Source: Antennarius striatus (taxonomy: Eukaryota > Chordata > Actinopteri > Lophiiformes > Antennariidae). From it: a DNA stretch of 64,000 bases. Every line of letters begins with the position of its first letter. Within the stretch, counting starts at the first letter, position 1. The notes below the pieces were generated by a model. The model did not search any database. It saw only the letters and a list, made by a program, of their open reading frames with translations, and was not told where the DNA came from. Positions 12,903 through 25,756 of this stretch are shown here, piece after piece. Location of the stretch: contig NC_090796.1 in the NCBI RefSeq assembly GCF_040054535.1, positions 12,799,501 to 12,863,500 on the forward strand, in the 5' to 3' direction. The translations under genes and the position numbers were made by a program.

Positions 12903-14220
12903 GCTAAGTCAACAGGACCTGATAAACAGCACGTCATGTGTCTGATTAATGACAGTAGGGTACCGCAAGGTGGCGTGAGGAACAACAGAAAGCTGCACCT
13001 GTGCTCTGAAAGCTTCCTGGTTGTGGTGATTTATTTATTTAGTGTTTCGAATCTTTGTTTGTTTTTGTTTTGCAAATAAAAAGGATTGTGTAACTGTGAT
13101 CAGCGAACATATCTGTTATAGAAAATACGTTTGACACAAACGATACCGCAGAAGTTATATATTTATTGTGCTCTAAAAACTTTTCAAGACAATTTAACTG
13201 AAATTTGAGAAATACAGCAAAATTTGTAAACCGAAAGTGACGACAAGAGAGACATTCAACAGATAATACAATTACTAACTACTTTTGACATTTATATATA
13301 TATATATATATTTGGCATACCTAAATAGTATAAAAACAATAACTCACGCTTGCTGTCACCTACCCCCGCATCGACTTCAGCCGTCAACTCGTCCGAACCG
13401 AACGTTGTGGTGCGTTCATGTGCTGCACGGAAAATACAAATCCAAACACAGAGTCGCTGCTGCACTTGGAACAACAAAAGCGCAACTGCACGACAGAATA
13501 ATACCTAATATGCTGCAATGCGCTTTACAAACTACGTACTACCATTCAACAGAATGGATTCTACTGAAATCTTTTAATAATCATTTTATGCTTAAAAATA
13601 AACATCTTTATTCTTTACATACGTTATATATTTATAGACACCCTTTTTCTTAAAAGCAAACTTAGTTAAGAGTGTCTTGTAGGTAAAAAGAGTGTTAGAT
13701 GGTGTGATAAGGGTGAAATTTGAAATTGAAGGTGTTAGGATCTGCGTGACGTCAACACAAAATATGGGTTTGGATCAAAGACCGAGTTTGTGAAGGCATC
13801 GCGGTGTATAAAATTAGTCCAAGGCAATGCGTCGGGGGAATTATTGGCTATCACCCAATCTTCCTCAGTGTGAGATAAAAACACAAGAGGGAGCCAAACT
13901 CCTTTCCAAGGCTAGACTTCTTTGCAATACAGTAGTGTGGGATGCACAGTACCTCATTATTAAATGTAACACATTAAAAGATGTTTGCTTTTACACTTCA
14001 CTACTAGGTGTTTGCATTGATATAATTTAAGTATTTTCGATTAATGTTGCGGAAAAAAACACGTGCATTATTTATATTGTCTCCAAGGTGTGTGAGCAAA
14101 AATTAACTTTCAAATAATCTACAGTCTTTTAAAAGAAAAAAACTACATATAATCGAGAAATCGTAATCCCAATAATGTCTAAACTACGGGATTCAACTAC
14201 GGACCCGTCCGTAAATCTCT
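12903..14220. other. Intergenic region between calcoco2 and ttll6 promoters
   Basis: Contains the calcoco2 5'UTR: an acceptor just 5' of the start (exon edge 12918, minus) and a probable non-coding first exon near 13365-13450. A short TA tract lies at 13292-13311. A palindromic CRE, TGACGTCA, lies at 13747-13754. The rest (13.8-14.2 kb) is AT-rich without a supportable gene. Confidence 0.45.
13747..13754. promoter_or_regulatory. Palindromic CRE (TGACGTCA)
   Basis: Perfect CREB/ATF palindrome in the divergent calcoco2-ttll6 promoter interval. Motif match only; which gene it serves is unknown. Confidence 0.35.
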
Positions 14221-14233
14221 TCTCATCGGTGAG

Positions 14234-14556
14234 CCAATAACCAATCAAATGTGACTACGGTCACATCGCTCTTTCGCGATTGGCTGATCGGTTGACACGG
14301 AGCTCCCCACATCAAAGGCGTCGCGTGTGTGTAATTTGAGTTCACTCATGTTTACATTTATCAGGTCCTCTTCAGTAGGACCCGACAGGAGCTACAACAA
14401 CATAAAGGGCTGTTCGGTTAGTGTAATTTTCAGGAAATGCACAGACAAGCCATTTCTGACGACTTTAAGACGGTTGTTTGTCAAACACTTATCCCTGCGT
14501 AGTTAGCGTAAATCGTTCTCACTCGGGAGAAGTCGGCATTCGGCAACCATAGCAAC
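14234..14556 (+). promoter_or_regulatory. ttll6: Probable ttll6 promoter: CCAAT boxes, forkhead site and RFX X-box
   Basis: Two direct CCAAT boxes (14234-14238, 14241-14245) and one inverted (14279-14283) fit an NF-Y promoter. TGTTTAC at 14349-14355 is a forkhead site of FOXJ1 type. GCAACC-AT-AGCAAC at 14543-14556 matches the RFX X-box with one mismatch in the left half-site. RFX and FOXJ1 control ciliary genes and TTLL6 is a ciliary tubulin-modifying enzyme, so the combination fits the next + strand gene. The start site is not visible directly. Confidence 0.5.
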
Positions 14557-14810
14557 AACACCATACATGTAGCTAGCCAAAGGTTATGCTATTAGCTGCT
14601 TGGTTTTAGCTTGATTTTGTGTTAAAACTTGAAGTACTAATACTTTATGATACTAATATTTACGAGCAGTGTCAGAAGAAGTATATATATTGTTTTCGCA
14701 AGTAATGGGAGCAACAAATCTGCAGAAAATTAAACACAATGAACCAATGAAAATAAAACATGTTCCATATTCTGTCACCCATCAGATTTTGTTACCTGAC
14801 TGTGTTGCAG

Positions 14811-16029
14811 GTTAAATGGAATTTTCGATGGCCACATCCTGTGTTCTGAAAGCTGATAAACATTACTGGGTAAGAGATTTAACACTGGATACAATGTGAA
14901 TGTGTGAGGGGTTGCAATAGTGGTGATTGTGACATTATATCTTGTTGAATAAATTTTATTCGAAATAATTTTATGTTGTTTATTCTTACTGGTTCACGTT
15001 CTCAAAAAGAGGCATGATTCAAAGTTTGATCACTTCATATAAGTGCAATATTCTCTTATTTTGAAAATATTATGCCTGTACGTCAGAATCAGGATAGTAA
15101 AATGTATTATTAGAGATTACAATTCAAGCTCACACCCACCCAGAGATTCCGCAATACCAGGAATATTTTAATATTATCTGTAATTTTCATGACTTGTTGT
15201 TGAAAACTAAAGTTTTTCACTATGTAAATATCCACCACAGTCATGACTTTTCATTTCAGCATATTACATTCATAACAGAAAGTAGATCAGTAATAAAATA
15301 TGAGAAGGTGTAGGATATCCACAAGTGATTGAATGCTCTAGTTGTTAGTCAAGAAATAATGTAAGTGCACCAATGCTGGTTATTTAGTCATAACTAATGT
15401 TACTTATCTTATTGACACCTGATTGTCTGTCTTAACAAACTGTGTTTACTTTCTTTTGTCCGGCACTTTTCCTCATGACTACACCTTAGTTTTTAACAGA
15501 TGGCTGAGCTTCACCTGATGTTACTCCATTTCATATTGGCTAAGAACATAGATTTTCAGCCTGTTCTCTTACAGCACACACTGCCAGAGTGGTTTTCAGC
15601 AGAGATTTAATTTTAACAAGAAGTGCAGTTGAAAAACACTTCTCCTATTTCAGTGAACAAATATCAGGGATTATCCCTCTCTGTTTGCTCCCTGCTGAGA
15701 TCTCCTGTTCATTTTATCTCCATCATGTCAAGAAGGATCAGGTGTTTGTCCCCACAGCATCTAATTGGTCACCTGATCCACTGCTGTTCTTATTGCCTGA
15801 GTGTGTAAGTCCAGCTAAACTGAGCCATCCTTGTAATGACACAAATCTACTCTTTCCTTTGTTTTTAAGACTCCAGAGGCAGACGGTGTCTCGAGATGGG
15901 CCTCATTGGAGTTTTAAGGGGCTCTTGAGACCTTGAGACGAAAATTCGTCCATCAAAGGCATTTGGAGGCAGGCCGGTGGGGGTAGCTCTTTCAGCAGCA
16001 GTGGCCTGACAAATGTAGACTTAGTGCAG
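14811..16029 (+). other. ttll6: Candidate ttll6 5' untranslated exons
   Basis: Two segments look like exons. 14811-14869 follows TGTTGCAG and ends in TGG|GTAAGA; it contains an ATG open through the donor. 15877-16029 follows a pyrimidine-rich CTCCAG and ends in GCAG|GTGAGTAAG; it contains a short upstream ORF starting MGLIGVLRGS then stop. Both are in the right place and orientation for ttll6 leader exons. The evidence is splice signals only. Confidence 0.3.
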
Positions 16030-18182
16030 GTGAGTAAGAACCATTTCCAACTCGAAAACTGTTAAACTTCATGTTGAAAAAGTAACTCTGTTAAAAGCTG
16101 CTAATTTATGAGGTGCAAGTGTCTAAAATTTATGTGAAAAGATACATAAGTTCTTTCCAATGTCTTGTTTGGTCATTATCAGCCTATCACAGGAATGTGG
16201 GTCCCTATACTGTAGACTTTAATGGCATATACAGTACGTTGGCCAGTATGCACTGATATAAAGTTGTTTTACAGAATATAATGTTTAAAAAGCCACTTTC
16301 GGGTTTGGGTTTCATTTGTAAGTGTTTTGATGCACTGGAGTTACTGATCAGTATAATTTATTTATAAACTATCAAATATGACTGTATTACAGATCTTTAT
16401 TGCAAGAGTTCAAGGATATTTATTCTAAAAAATAGTAAATACATTTTGTAGTAATATTTTTTACACTCAAATATCAGTAAAAACATGGTCCAATAAACCT
16501 AGAATTGGTCACCTCATCCTTATTGATTAGATTAAGTACTTGAATGAATTTAGCTGTGAATGCGGTTTGTAACTTTGCCCTTGTAATTTTTATTAAAAAG
16601 GGTTTTTTTTATAGGCAGACAATAATAAGTGTTTGAATTCCATGTGGATGTGTATTCTGGATGTTGAATGTTACATAAAGAGAGGTAATACGATCTTTTA
16701 TACTGAATTTAGTCATTGTTTCCTGAGGCCAGACAATTAGGAGGCGCTGTTCATGTATCTGTTGTCGGTGCATGTTGAGGGAGAACCTTGGTGAAATCCT
16801 TTGAGGGGCTGTAACTGGAAACTATCTGAGGTCAGTGGGGCGTCTCAGCCACAGGTCAGGGTCAGGATTATCCAGATCACTGGATCAAAATACTGTTACC
16901 TAGCACCGTAACCTCCCACCAATGTCCCCCCTGTTAGCCTGCCCCCACCATTATTTAATGACGATCATTACCAAGTATTACCTTGAACTTGAACTTATCC
17001 TGACCCTACAAGACACCAGATAGGAGTCAGGGGCCATCAGCCGAGATGCTTGTGGCTGATGGCGTCAGAGTGCAAGTGAGATTAAACCTATTTAAAGTTT
17101 CCTTAAACATTATATTTCAGTTTGCTTGAGACTTGAATATCTCAGCAAATATTAAATAGATTGTCGTGATTTTTTGTTGTTGTCTTAGTTACTTATCATT
17201 TTAAATCATTTATAATCCCAGGAGCATCACTTTTCCATTAATTCCATCATGAAGTTCATTTTTAAGGTTTAGATTTAAAGACATCAATACTTAACCAGTT
17301 TTCTGTAATATATTACTCACCCATTCAGATGACCAAACAAGTATTTGTTGAATACTTCCGTTTATATGTGGGTAGTCACTGCTTTTGTAGACGTCCACAA
17401 TTTACTTTACCAAGTAGACATTGCGTACTTATTGTCCTCAAACTTTACATAACCTCCCTTAGAAACCGATCCCTGCTATGCCTAGATTGATTTAGCCAAC
17501 TAGATGGTTATGCTGATTGCCTGCATTATTTCACACGGCTCATGTGATTCTCTCGTTGTTTGGTTGATGTATTGCAAATAATGCACTGTAAGTTATAGCC
17601 AGCAGCATGGCCAATGAGGAGCCCTTGCCAAAAAAGGACTATCTTTAATGCAGGATTGTATTTTAATGGTGAAATTCAGTCTATTTCAAGTCTGGCTGTT
17701 TTATACAAAGCATTTCACAGTTAAGGAGAAAAAATTGTCATTTAGGCTATGGATTATGATTTCAATTAAACAGCTTATCATATTATTTTTGGCTAGATCA
17801 CCCATTCCTATTTCAAATGTTTTTAAGTTCACATGCTAAAATATGACTGTGAAGATGTTAATCGTAAATCTTAAGCATTAACAATGTGAGCCTGTTTTCT
17901 TAGTTGCAGAAAACAGATCTCTCAGTGCAAAAATTCCATAATACATGGAAGTTGTTAAAAATACACATGGGGATCCTGGACATGTCCTTTAATATTAACC
18001 AAGGAAATAGTACAGACACGTACCCCATACTGTACAACCTGAAGAGAAGTATGATATGTGGAAAGCGACATGCTTATAAAACCGTCACACAGACATTATT
18101 ACTAGAGAATGAGATATTTGAAGTTATCACTAAATTGTTTTTAATCTTACTAACACAGCTTTTGTTTTTCCTGTCCTGTCAG
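16030..18182 (+). other. Probable ttll6 leader intron, no gene seen
   Basis: AT-rich sequence between the candidate leader exon at 15877-16029 and the first coding exon of ttll6. Open frames here (for example 17648-17839 and 17904-18230) have no family similarity and low-complexity, AT-driven composition. I call nothing in it. Confidence 0.4.
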
Positions 18183-18203
18183 CATTATGAGAAGCAATCA
18201 AAC
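18183..18203 (+). other. ttll6: Candidate 21-base ttll6 microexon
   Basis: A 21-base segment flanked by a strong acceptor (TTTTTCCTGTCCTGTCAG) and a strong donor (AAC|GTAAGT). It lies 358 bases upstream of the first recognised ttll6 coding exon. Length is a multiple of three. Only transcript data could confirm it. Confidence 0.25.
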
Positions 18204-18561
18204 GTAAGTTCCTGTGGGTGTCAGAGTTAACCCCCACCCCTGTTCATTATTGTCCACTTTTCCAATCTGTCCTGCAACACTAACTCTTGAACGCCAGTGT
18301 GTGACAGTGTGCTTACAGCCAGAGCACTCACCTGATGAGAGAAATGGAAACGGAAACATGACTCCATGCATGCACCGACACCGTGTACTTTGCAACGTTT
18401 GATTAAATTCCATTGTGGGACCGTGCAGCACGTCTCATTAAAATCGGTCATACAAATGAATGAACAAGTGAACTGCTGTTGTTTGTCTCTTTGTTTTCCA
18501 CAAAAGCTTGTCACGTTGTCTCCCGTCCCAGTGAGTACATTTGCTTGTGTGCCCATGTAGG

Positions 18562-21500
18562 ATGGGTCTACCTATGGACAGCCCAGACAGAACGGATGAT
18601 CCAAATAAATATGAGCAGCAGGGAGATGGAGAAGGAGGCGAAAGCCAAACCGAAGCCCGTGCCCACACCCCTCCACCCGTCAACAAAAAGAAAAAAAAAA
18701 TGAAGAAGAGGTACTTCAATGTTGCATTTGTTCTTCTGCCTTTATTTCCAGTTACTGTACTAGTTCTGCCCAGCATGACAGCTGTGATTTTCTCATTTGT
18801 CCTTATCATTTTGGAAAGACAGAAAAGAATAATTAGACATTTGTAAGACCTTGTAGCAAAGCAGATGTCTGTCCCTCTTTCTGTCTCTCTTTTCTTCCAG
18901 ATGACTGTGGGTGAACCTTACCAACTGCAAATATGAAAGTGGTGCGTGATGAAAAATACATACAAACTAACCCGCTAATGAATGCATTACATTCATCTAT
19001 ATAAATTTTTTACGTTTTAGCTCCTGGTATTAACAGACACTTGATACAAAATGAGTTCTCAGAGTAAAACAGACATTCTTCTTTGTTGCTTGCTGGTCTT
19101 AGTGCGGCGTGCTGCTCACAGATACGGCCTCAGAGAGGCGGCGGAGGGCGAAGACTGGACGCTCATTTGGACCGATTGCTCCGTGTCTCTAGACCGTGTT
19201 AAAGACATGAAGCGTTACCAGGTATTCCAGCGAATTTGCTCACACCGATGCATACACACTGCTGCTATTATCCTAAAAAATTAAGGTGAATTCAAATGCA
19301 TAAATCAACCAGACAAGAAATCAGACAGGCTAGTCCATATGCTCCAGCTGGTTGTAATACCCTTACATGTAATTCAAATTCTTCGACTCAATATGACTGC
19401 TAATGAAATTATAAAGAATGTACATTTCCATTTTGATTATGAGATTGTGGCAATGTTCCAGTGCATGGCCTTCATGGCTCATAACAGTTTTTCAGCTCAA
19501 GTAATCAATTTGTAAACTAATTGGGTTTTTCAATGCAGGAAAATTTAGTACCAGCGATTTCTCTCTGAATGAAGAAGGTGTACTGGTCTATATTGTCATA
19601 GGCTTTGTAAAGTCATACACATAAAAATGTTACATATATTACCTGCAGTTGTGTGCTCTGTAAATACAGCCGTGGTTCTTTTGTTGCATTCCAGAAAATA
19701 AACCATTTCCCAGGGATGAGCGAGATCTGCCGCAAAGATTCACTAGCAAGAAACATGAACAGAATGCTGAAGCTTTTTCCCAAAGATTACAACATCTTCC
19801 CCAGAACGTGGTGCCTTCCCGCAGAGTCAGTTTACATGTAACGCTGAGATTGTGTTATTCTTAATTTGTTTCTCATGTTGTGTCTTGATATACTAACGCC
19901 TTATCTGATTGTGCTACAGTTACAGTGACTTCCAAGCTTACACTAGGGCCAAAAAAGGCAAGACTTACATCTGTAAGCCTGATACCGGTTGCCAAGGCAA
20001 AGGCATCTTCATCACCAAATCAAGCAGAGACATTCAACCTGGAGAACACATGATCTGCCAGGTTTACATCTCCAGGGTGAGGTTCTGTCAAATAACACAC
20101 ACAGATTTAATACAGACACACTGAGTTTACGTGTGTTTTTCATTCACTCCACAGCCACTCGTAATTGATGGATACAAGTTTGACCTGAGGATCTATGTGC
20201 TGGTAACATCATGTGACCCATTCAGCATATTCATGTTCAAGGAAGGACTGGCACGCTTCTGCACCACTAAGTACAATCAGCCAACCCACAGCAACCTGGT
20301 ACATTTTTCTTGTTACGATTAAATCTCATGAAAAATACATAAACCAGCAATGAATGAAGAGTGTGACCAAATGCTGAGGTACTGTTCTTATTTGCCAAAA
20401 ATGATGGAGACCATATCAGCAGGTACACTGCTACGCTTGCTGACATATTCCATCGTTAATAGACACGTTAATAGACACATACACCTTGTAGTTTATTTTT
20501 TATCCTCACTGGACTGTCAAATGTGGATTCAAAAAGATAATTGTCCTTAACAAAGGCGCAGTTTCCTCACGTCTCAGTCATATTTGTTGAAAACTTTTTT
20601 TATTTTATTTTAAAGATGCTTTCAATGGGAATCAATGGGTTGGGATCACATCGTCAACTACTGACAGACTAATGAACTGGTGATGGTTAATTTTAGTCTT
20701 GTAACACAATTTCTTTTAACAAAAATAAAAACATTGCAAGGCAACAGCCCTAGAATTTAATTATCACAAATTAGGCACGGTAATCACTGTCCTGTACTTC
20801 ACAATAAAAAGTACTTTTCGTGTCTATTCATATTGTTTCATTGGCAGCCTGTTATTGCGATTACAAAGAGATAAAATAAGAAATAAAGAATTAACAAATA
20901 AATTTCAGAAAGTTATTCAAAAACAATCCTGAATATAACCCTAAAACAAGAGGAAACCTTTAGAACAACCCATTATTTACAGTACTAAATTTGTTTTGAT
21001 AATTTTTCTCATGTCAGTAAAATGCCCATTGTAAGTTCTCTATGTGAAATGCTATATCTCACTTCCCCGTCTCTGTTATATTAGGATGATGTGTGCATGC
21101 ATCTAACAAACTACTCCATCAATAAGAACAGCAAGAACTTTGTGCGTGATGAAGACACCGGCAGCAAGCGGTAAATATGTAGATAATACTTGTGTTTTAT
21201 TACTGATACATTATTCAATACTGTTAATTAACTGGGCCTTTTGTGCTTCCTAGAAAGCTTTCCACCCTCAACAAACTTCTGGAATCCATGAGCTGCAACA
21301 CTGAAAAGATGTGGAACGAAATTGAAGACATGATCGTAAAAACTCTGATCTCCGCTCACCCCATCCTCAAACATAATTATCACACATGCTTCCCCAACCA
21401 CACCACCGGCAGTGCCTGCTTCGAGATCCTGGGCTTCGATGTGCTGCTGGATTACCGGCTCAGACCCTGGGTGCTGGAGGTGAGGGGTATTAACAGACAC

Positions 21501-24500
21501 TCAGTGCCTCTGTTTTCAACAGAAATCTTTTTCATTTATGTTTTCAACCCTTTGATATTGAAAATAGAATTGTATTCCACACCACCAGTGTTAATTATAA
21601 TGTCTCTATGGCTGTGCCTTTAAATAGATTTTTCTCATGTTATACTTTATTTTAAATGCATTACAGGAAAAAACACTGACACACCTTTTCCGTCATGTAA
21701 AATAAATTTTTTAAAAGGTGCTGTATATTTATTTAGGAAATAGTCTTATTTTCTATCTTTTAAAATCTGATTCTCTAGTTTGTGATCATGTTACTTGGCA
21801 TGATCGCCTCATGCTTGTGTGTCCAGGTGAATCACTCCCCAAGTTTTACCACTGACTCGCAGCTGGACCGTGAGGTAAAGGACATGCTCCTGTACGACAC
21901 TCTGGTCCTCATCAACTTGGGCGCATGCGACCGCCGCAAGATCACCAAAGAAGAGAGACGTAGGGTGAAGGACAGGCTACAGCAAAACAGTTCCAGAGAG
22001 GCCAGGTAGGGTTCTGTCAGCTGCAAATGGTGTGTAATATTTTTTTTCCTCAAGGTCAATCGTTCATTTGTGCCTCCTGCAGACATTTGCAGGCAACTGT
22101 CACTCCATGTGTGTTTGTGTCGGTGTGTTTCACCACCAGGTCGGAAGAACTACGTCACTACCAGGCAGTCACAGTCCAGCAGATGGAGAACTATGAGGCC
22201 AAACACCTGGGTGGCTTCAAGAGGATTTATCCCAGAGAGGGAGGCGAGAAATACGAGAAGTACTTTATGCACAGCAGCTCCCTCTTCCAGGAGACCGCAG
22301 CATCCAAGGCCAGAGAGGAGTGTGCCAGGTACCTGCAGCATTTTTTAAAAACGCATTCAATACAGAAAAGAGCAGAGCTGTATGGTAAATTTAAATATTT
22401 TTCGACCTAAAAGATGTATAACTGGCCTCACAAGAAAAGGAAAAAAAGGGATATGAAATTACATTGAATTCAACTCTCCCCCTGGGTTGTGAGGATTAGT
22501 CAATTTACTGGGTTGAGTATTTGAGCAACTCTACATCAATTGACAAGTAGGCAGAGGAAAATACGTGTTTGCGGTAGTGACAGCTGAGCCTATAAAAGTA
22601 TATAGTTACAGATTTTCCTCAATATTGATAACAGCAACACATCTCACTCAGCACCTCAAAGGATTGTTTTTATCAGCAACAGCTGTAATCATAGATAAAT
22701 CTTTGAATTAATAAAGAACATTCTAAACATTAGCTTTGAAATTTTCATCTATGTAGACTTGAGATTTTTCTCATTTTACTTTCTATTTTATATCAATAGT
22801 AATCGTATCTGGATTTTTGACTGTAAGATTTCAACAAAAATTGTATCTGCTTTCATTCAAAGATAAAAATACTCATTGTTTCTGGCAGATATATATAATA
22901 CCACAAATACTTTTTGATATTGATATATTGATATAATTAAGCTGCTTTTGAGTTCATCACTAAAATACATTTTATAAAATTACTGGTTACTAAAGTTACA
23001 AAATAAATTAAATAGAATTGAAATTATAATATTTATCGGAGAAATATAGAGTATAAAATAAACTTTTCTTTTTTTTGTTTTAATTTGTTGTGTTGTTTTT
23101 ATTCCAAATCCTTCAACGTCATTAAAGAGGTCAAGTCTTGTGTTTTTGCGGACTCAGGCAACAACTGCAGGAGCTGCGTCTGAAACAGCAGAAGGAGAAA
23201 GACCAGAAGGGAGGCCGGGGCAGAGACTTGCAGGGGGAGACAGCAGGGGAGAGAGTCAAAGCCAGACGAGCACAAACACAACCCCCGACGTCAAAGGGTG
23301 ACTGTGACTCCATCCATCCACCGGTGAGCCTATGATAGCGCCAGATTAAAGGTGCAGTGACCGCATGAAACCACAAGAGGGAGTCAAACAGGTTCCAGCC
23401 TTTGAAAAATGGTTCATATTCTGGCTGACCCCTTTGAGTAAATGTACTCTTGCCAAATTTAAATTGGCCTGAATAATACTCCTGCAGATCATTTTTATTG
23501 GATGTTACTCATTCCCAATTCAAATACCTTGTATTGTCAAGACAGAAAAAACAATGTTATCAAGAGTATTCAGTGACAGTAATTGCAAATGTATTGTAAA
23601 TACATACTCATAGGTTACATATACAGTGAGGCAATAAAAACAAATTAAATCAAGCTTCGTTATGTTTTCTCTGCAGGCGCCGCTGTCCAGTGTCTCAGTG
23701 GAACTTGAAGCTGCAGATGTCCAAGAAGAGAAGCAGCAGCAGCAAAGGGAGGAGGAGGAACAAGAGAAGGAGGCAGAGATGGAGGAGCAGGAGCGTCTCG
23801 ATGCACTCCTCCAGAGGAGGAAATTACTGCAGGATCTGGGGGTGGTGGACCAGATCCATCGGCTGCTGCGGGGCCACAAAGAGGGACAGGGAGTCCTGCA
23901 GAATGCCAAGGAGAGTACCCACCAGCCGAGTCAGCAGGCGCACCAGAGACAGCAGCAGGTGAAGGTAAGATTCAGACCACAACGGTCTGGATTTTTTTGG
24001 TGTGTTGTTGGTTAAATTATGGCATGACTGCTTTCTTTAGCCTCTAGTCACTGCACCATTGTTCTTCCATTTCAGTTGGATTCTTTGAAAAAAATTTCCC
24101 ACAAAGCAAAGCAGCAGCCGTGCACTCAGATGTCATGGCAGGTACATCAACAGATGCACATGATAACAGTCCAACACACAGAATGCAATGTTTGGTTGAC
24201 TAAGGAAAAAGAGAAATGATAAAGAATGTCTGGTTCCCTTTTGCACAAAAAAAAGTTACCACGGTGATTTCAGGAGATGATCCATTTTCCTTCGCAATTT
24301 CCATAAAACTGAAAGAAAAAAACATTTTTATTAATTGTAATGCAGATCCACAACAAACAATTATGTTGATTATTGATTGACCCACTTGTTGTTTTCTTGA
24401 TTAATTGGGTAATCTGTAAAATGTTAACAAATAGCAAAAATAATATATTATTTACAAATTTATTTTAGTATTGTGATTACTTCAGTTTATTATTTTGTGC

Positions 24501-25492
24501 CATCTTGTATTATTATTACATTTACTTTCTCTATTCAAAGACAACCAGTATTTTCTTACATTTGAGATGAAAAACAGAATAGAATAAAAGATTCCTAAAA
24601 TGAAACAATTGTGGATTGGCTTTTTAATGATCACTAGTCCTGATTTAGCACAGAAATGTGTGCAATTTCTAATGGTTTCCAAAATAAAACCAAGAGTCTA
24701 AGCTTTACTCGCTGTGCCTCAGTTAAACTTTGCAAAAATTGGCAAAATTAATTTTTTTAAAATCATAAGTATCCTAATGTAAATCCACATCTGTCAGTTT
24801 ATTCAATATTTATATGCAGAGATTATTTTAAGACCAATATATTAATAGATCATTCAGAAACTGATATTGACAATTTGTCAATGAAAAATGAAAATTGATG
24901 TTTTGGCTCATTGTCAGTGATTCCATAACCCTTCTGTATATATAGATGAAGGGCATAGTGTAGCATATTACTAATAATTTCTCCAACCAATTAAATCATC
25001 ACCAAAGGCAATTAAAATGACATAACATTGTTCCTGTGTTACAGCACACTCACATCCACATGACTCAGCAGTGCCAGCTCAGGCCCCCAACTGATCAGAG
25101 GTACCCAGATTCTGAGCCCGAGAGCCACAACAGAGTGGGAGAACTTCGTAGGACCTTCAGCACCCAGCGGATTCACTGCCCAGGTAAAAGCATGCGGTTT
25201 ATATGACGTGACCAAACGCAATGGCAGCCATAAATCTGTATTTCTGGAGGGGATTTTTTTTTTAAAATGTTTCTTAGGCTTTCACAAAGTTTATTCAACA
25301 ACTTTTTTCATTCAGTATTGATCTACTGTTTTTGTTGTATTTTATTGGTATAAAATATAGAATAGGGGAATGTGTGTTCGACTTTATTTTGAAAATATTT
25401 GTAGCTGTAAGAAAACAAAAGTGTTTAATCGTTTTATTTTTGAAGTTAAGTTAGGGAAAAGTATAAAGAAATCACCTAAAAAAAATAATAAA

Positions 25493-25546
<54 letters not shown>

Positions 25547-25557
25547 ATGTATGTGTA

Positions 25558-25643
<86 letters not shown>

Positions 25644-25704
25644 TACATACATACATACATACATACATACACACAGGCACTTAACTGTAGTGTGTGTATG
25701 TATG

Positions 25705-25756
<52 letters not shown>

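Noticed and set aside
15960-16020. tRNA-like GC-rich segment
   Set aside because: No A-box/B-box pair or cloverleaf; it is better explained as part of a candidate leader exon.
18901-18906. Selenocysteine or readthrough at the ttll6 TGA
   Set aside because: TTLL6 is not a selenoprotein family, and shifting the acceptor by three bases removes the codon and restores collinearity with human.
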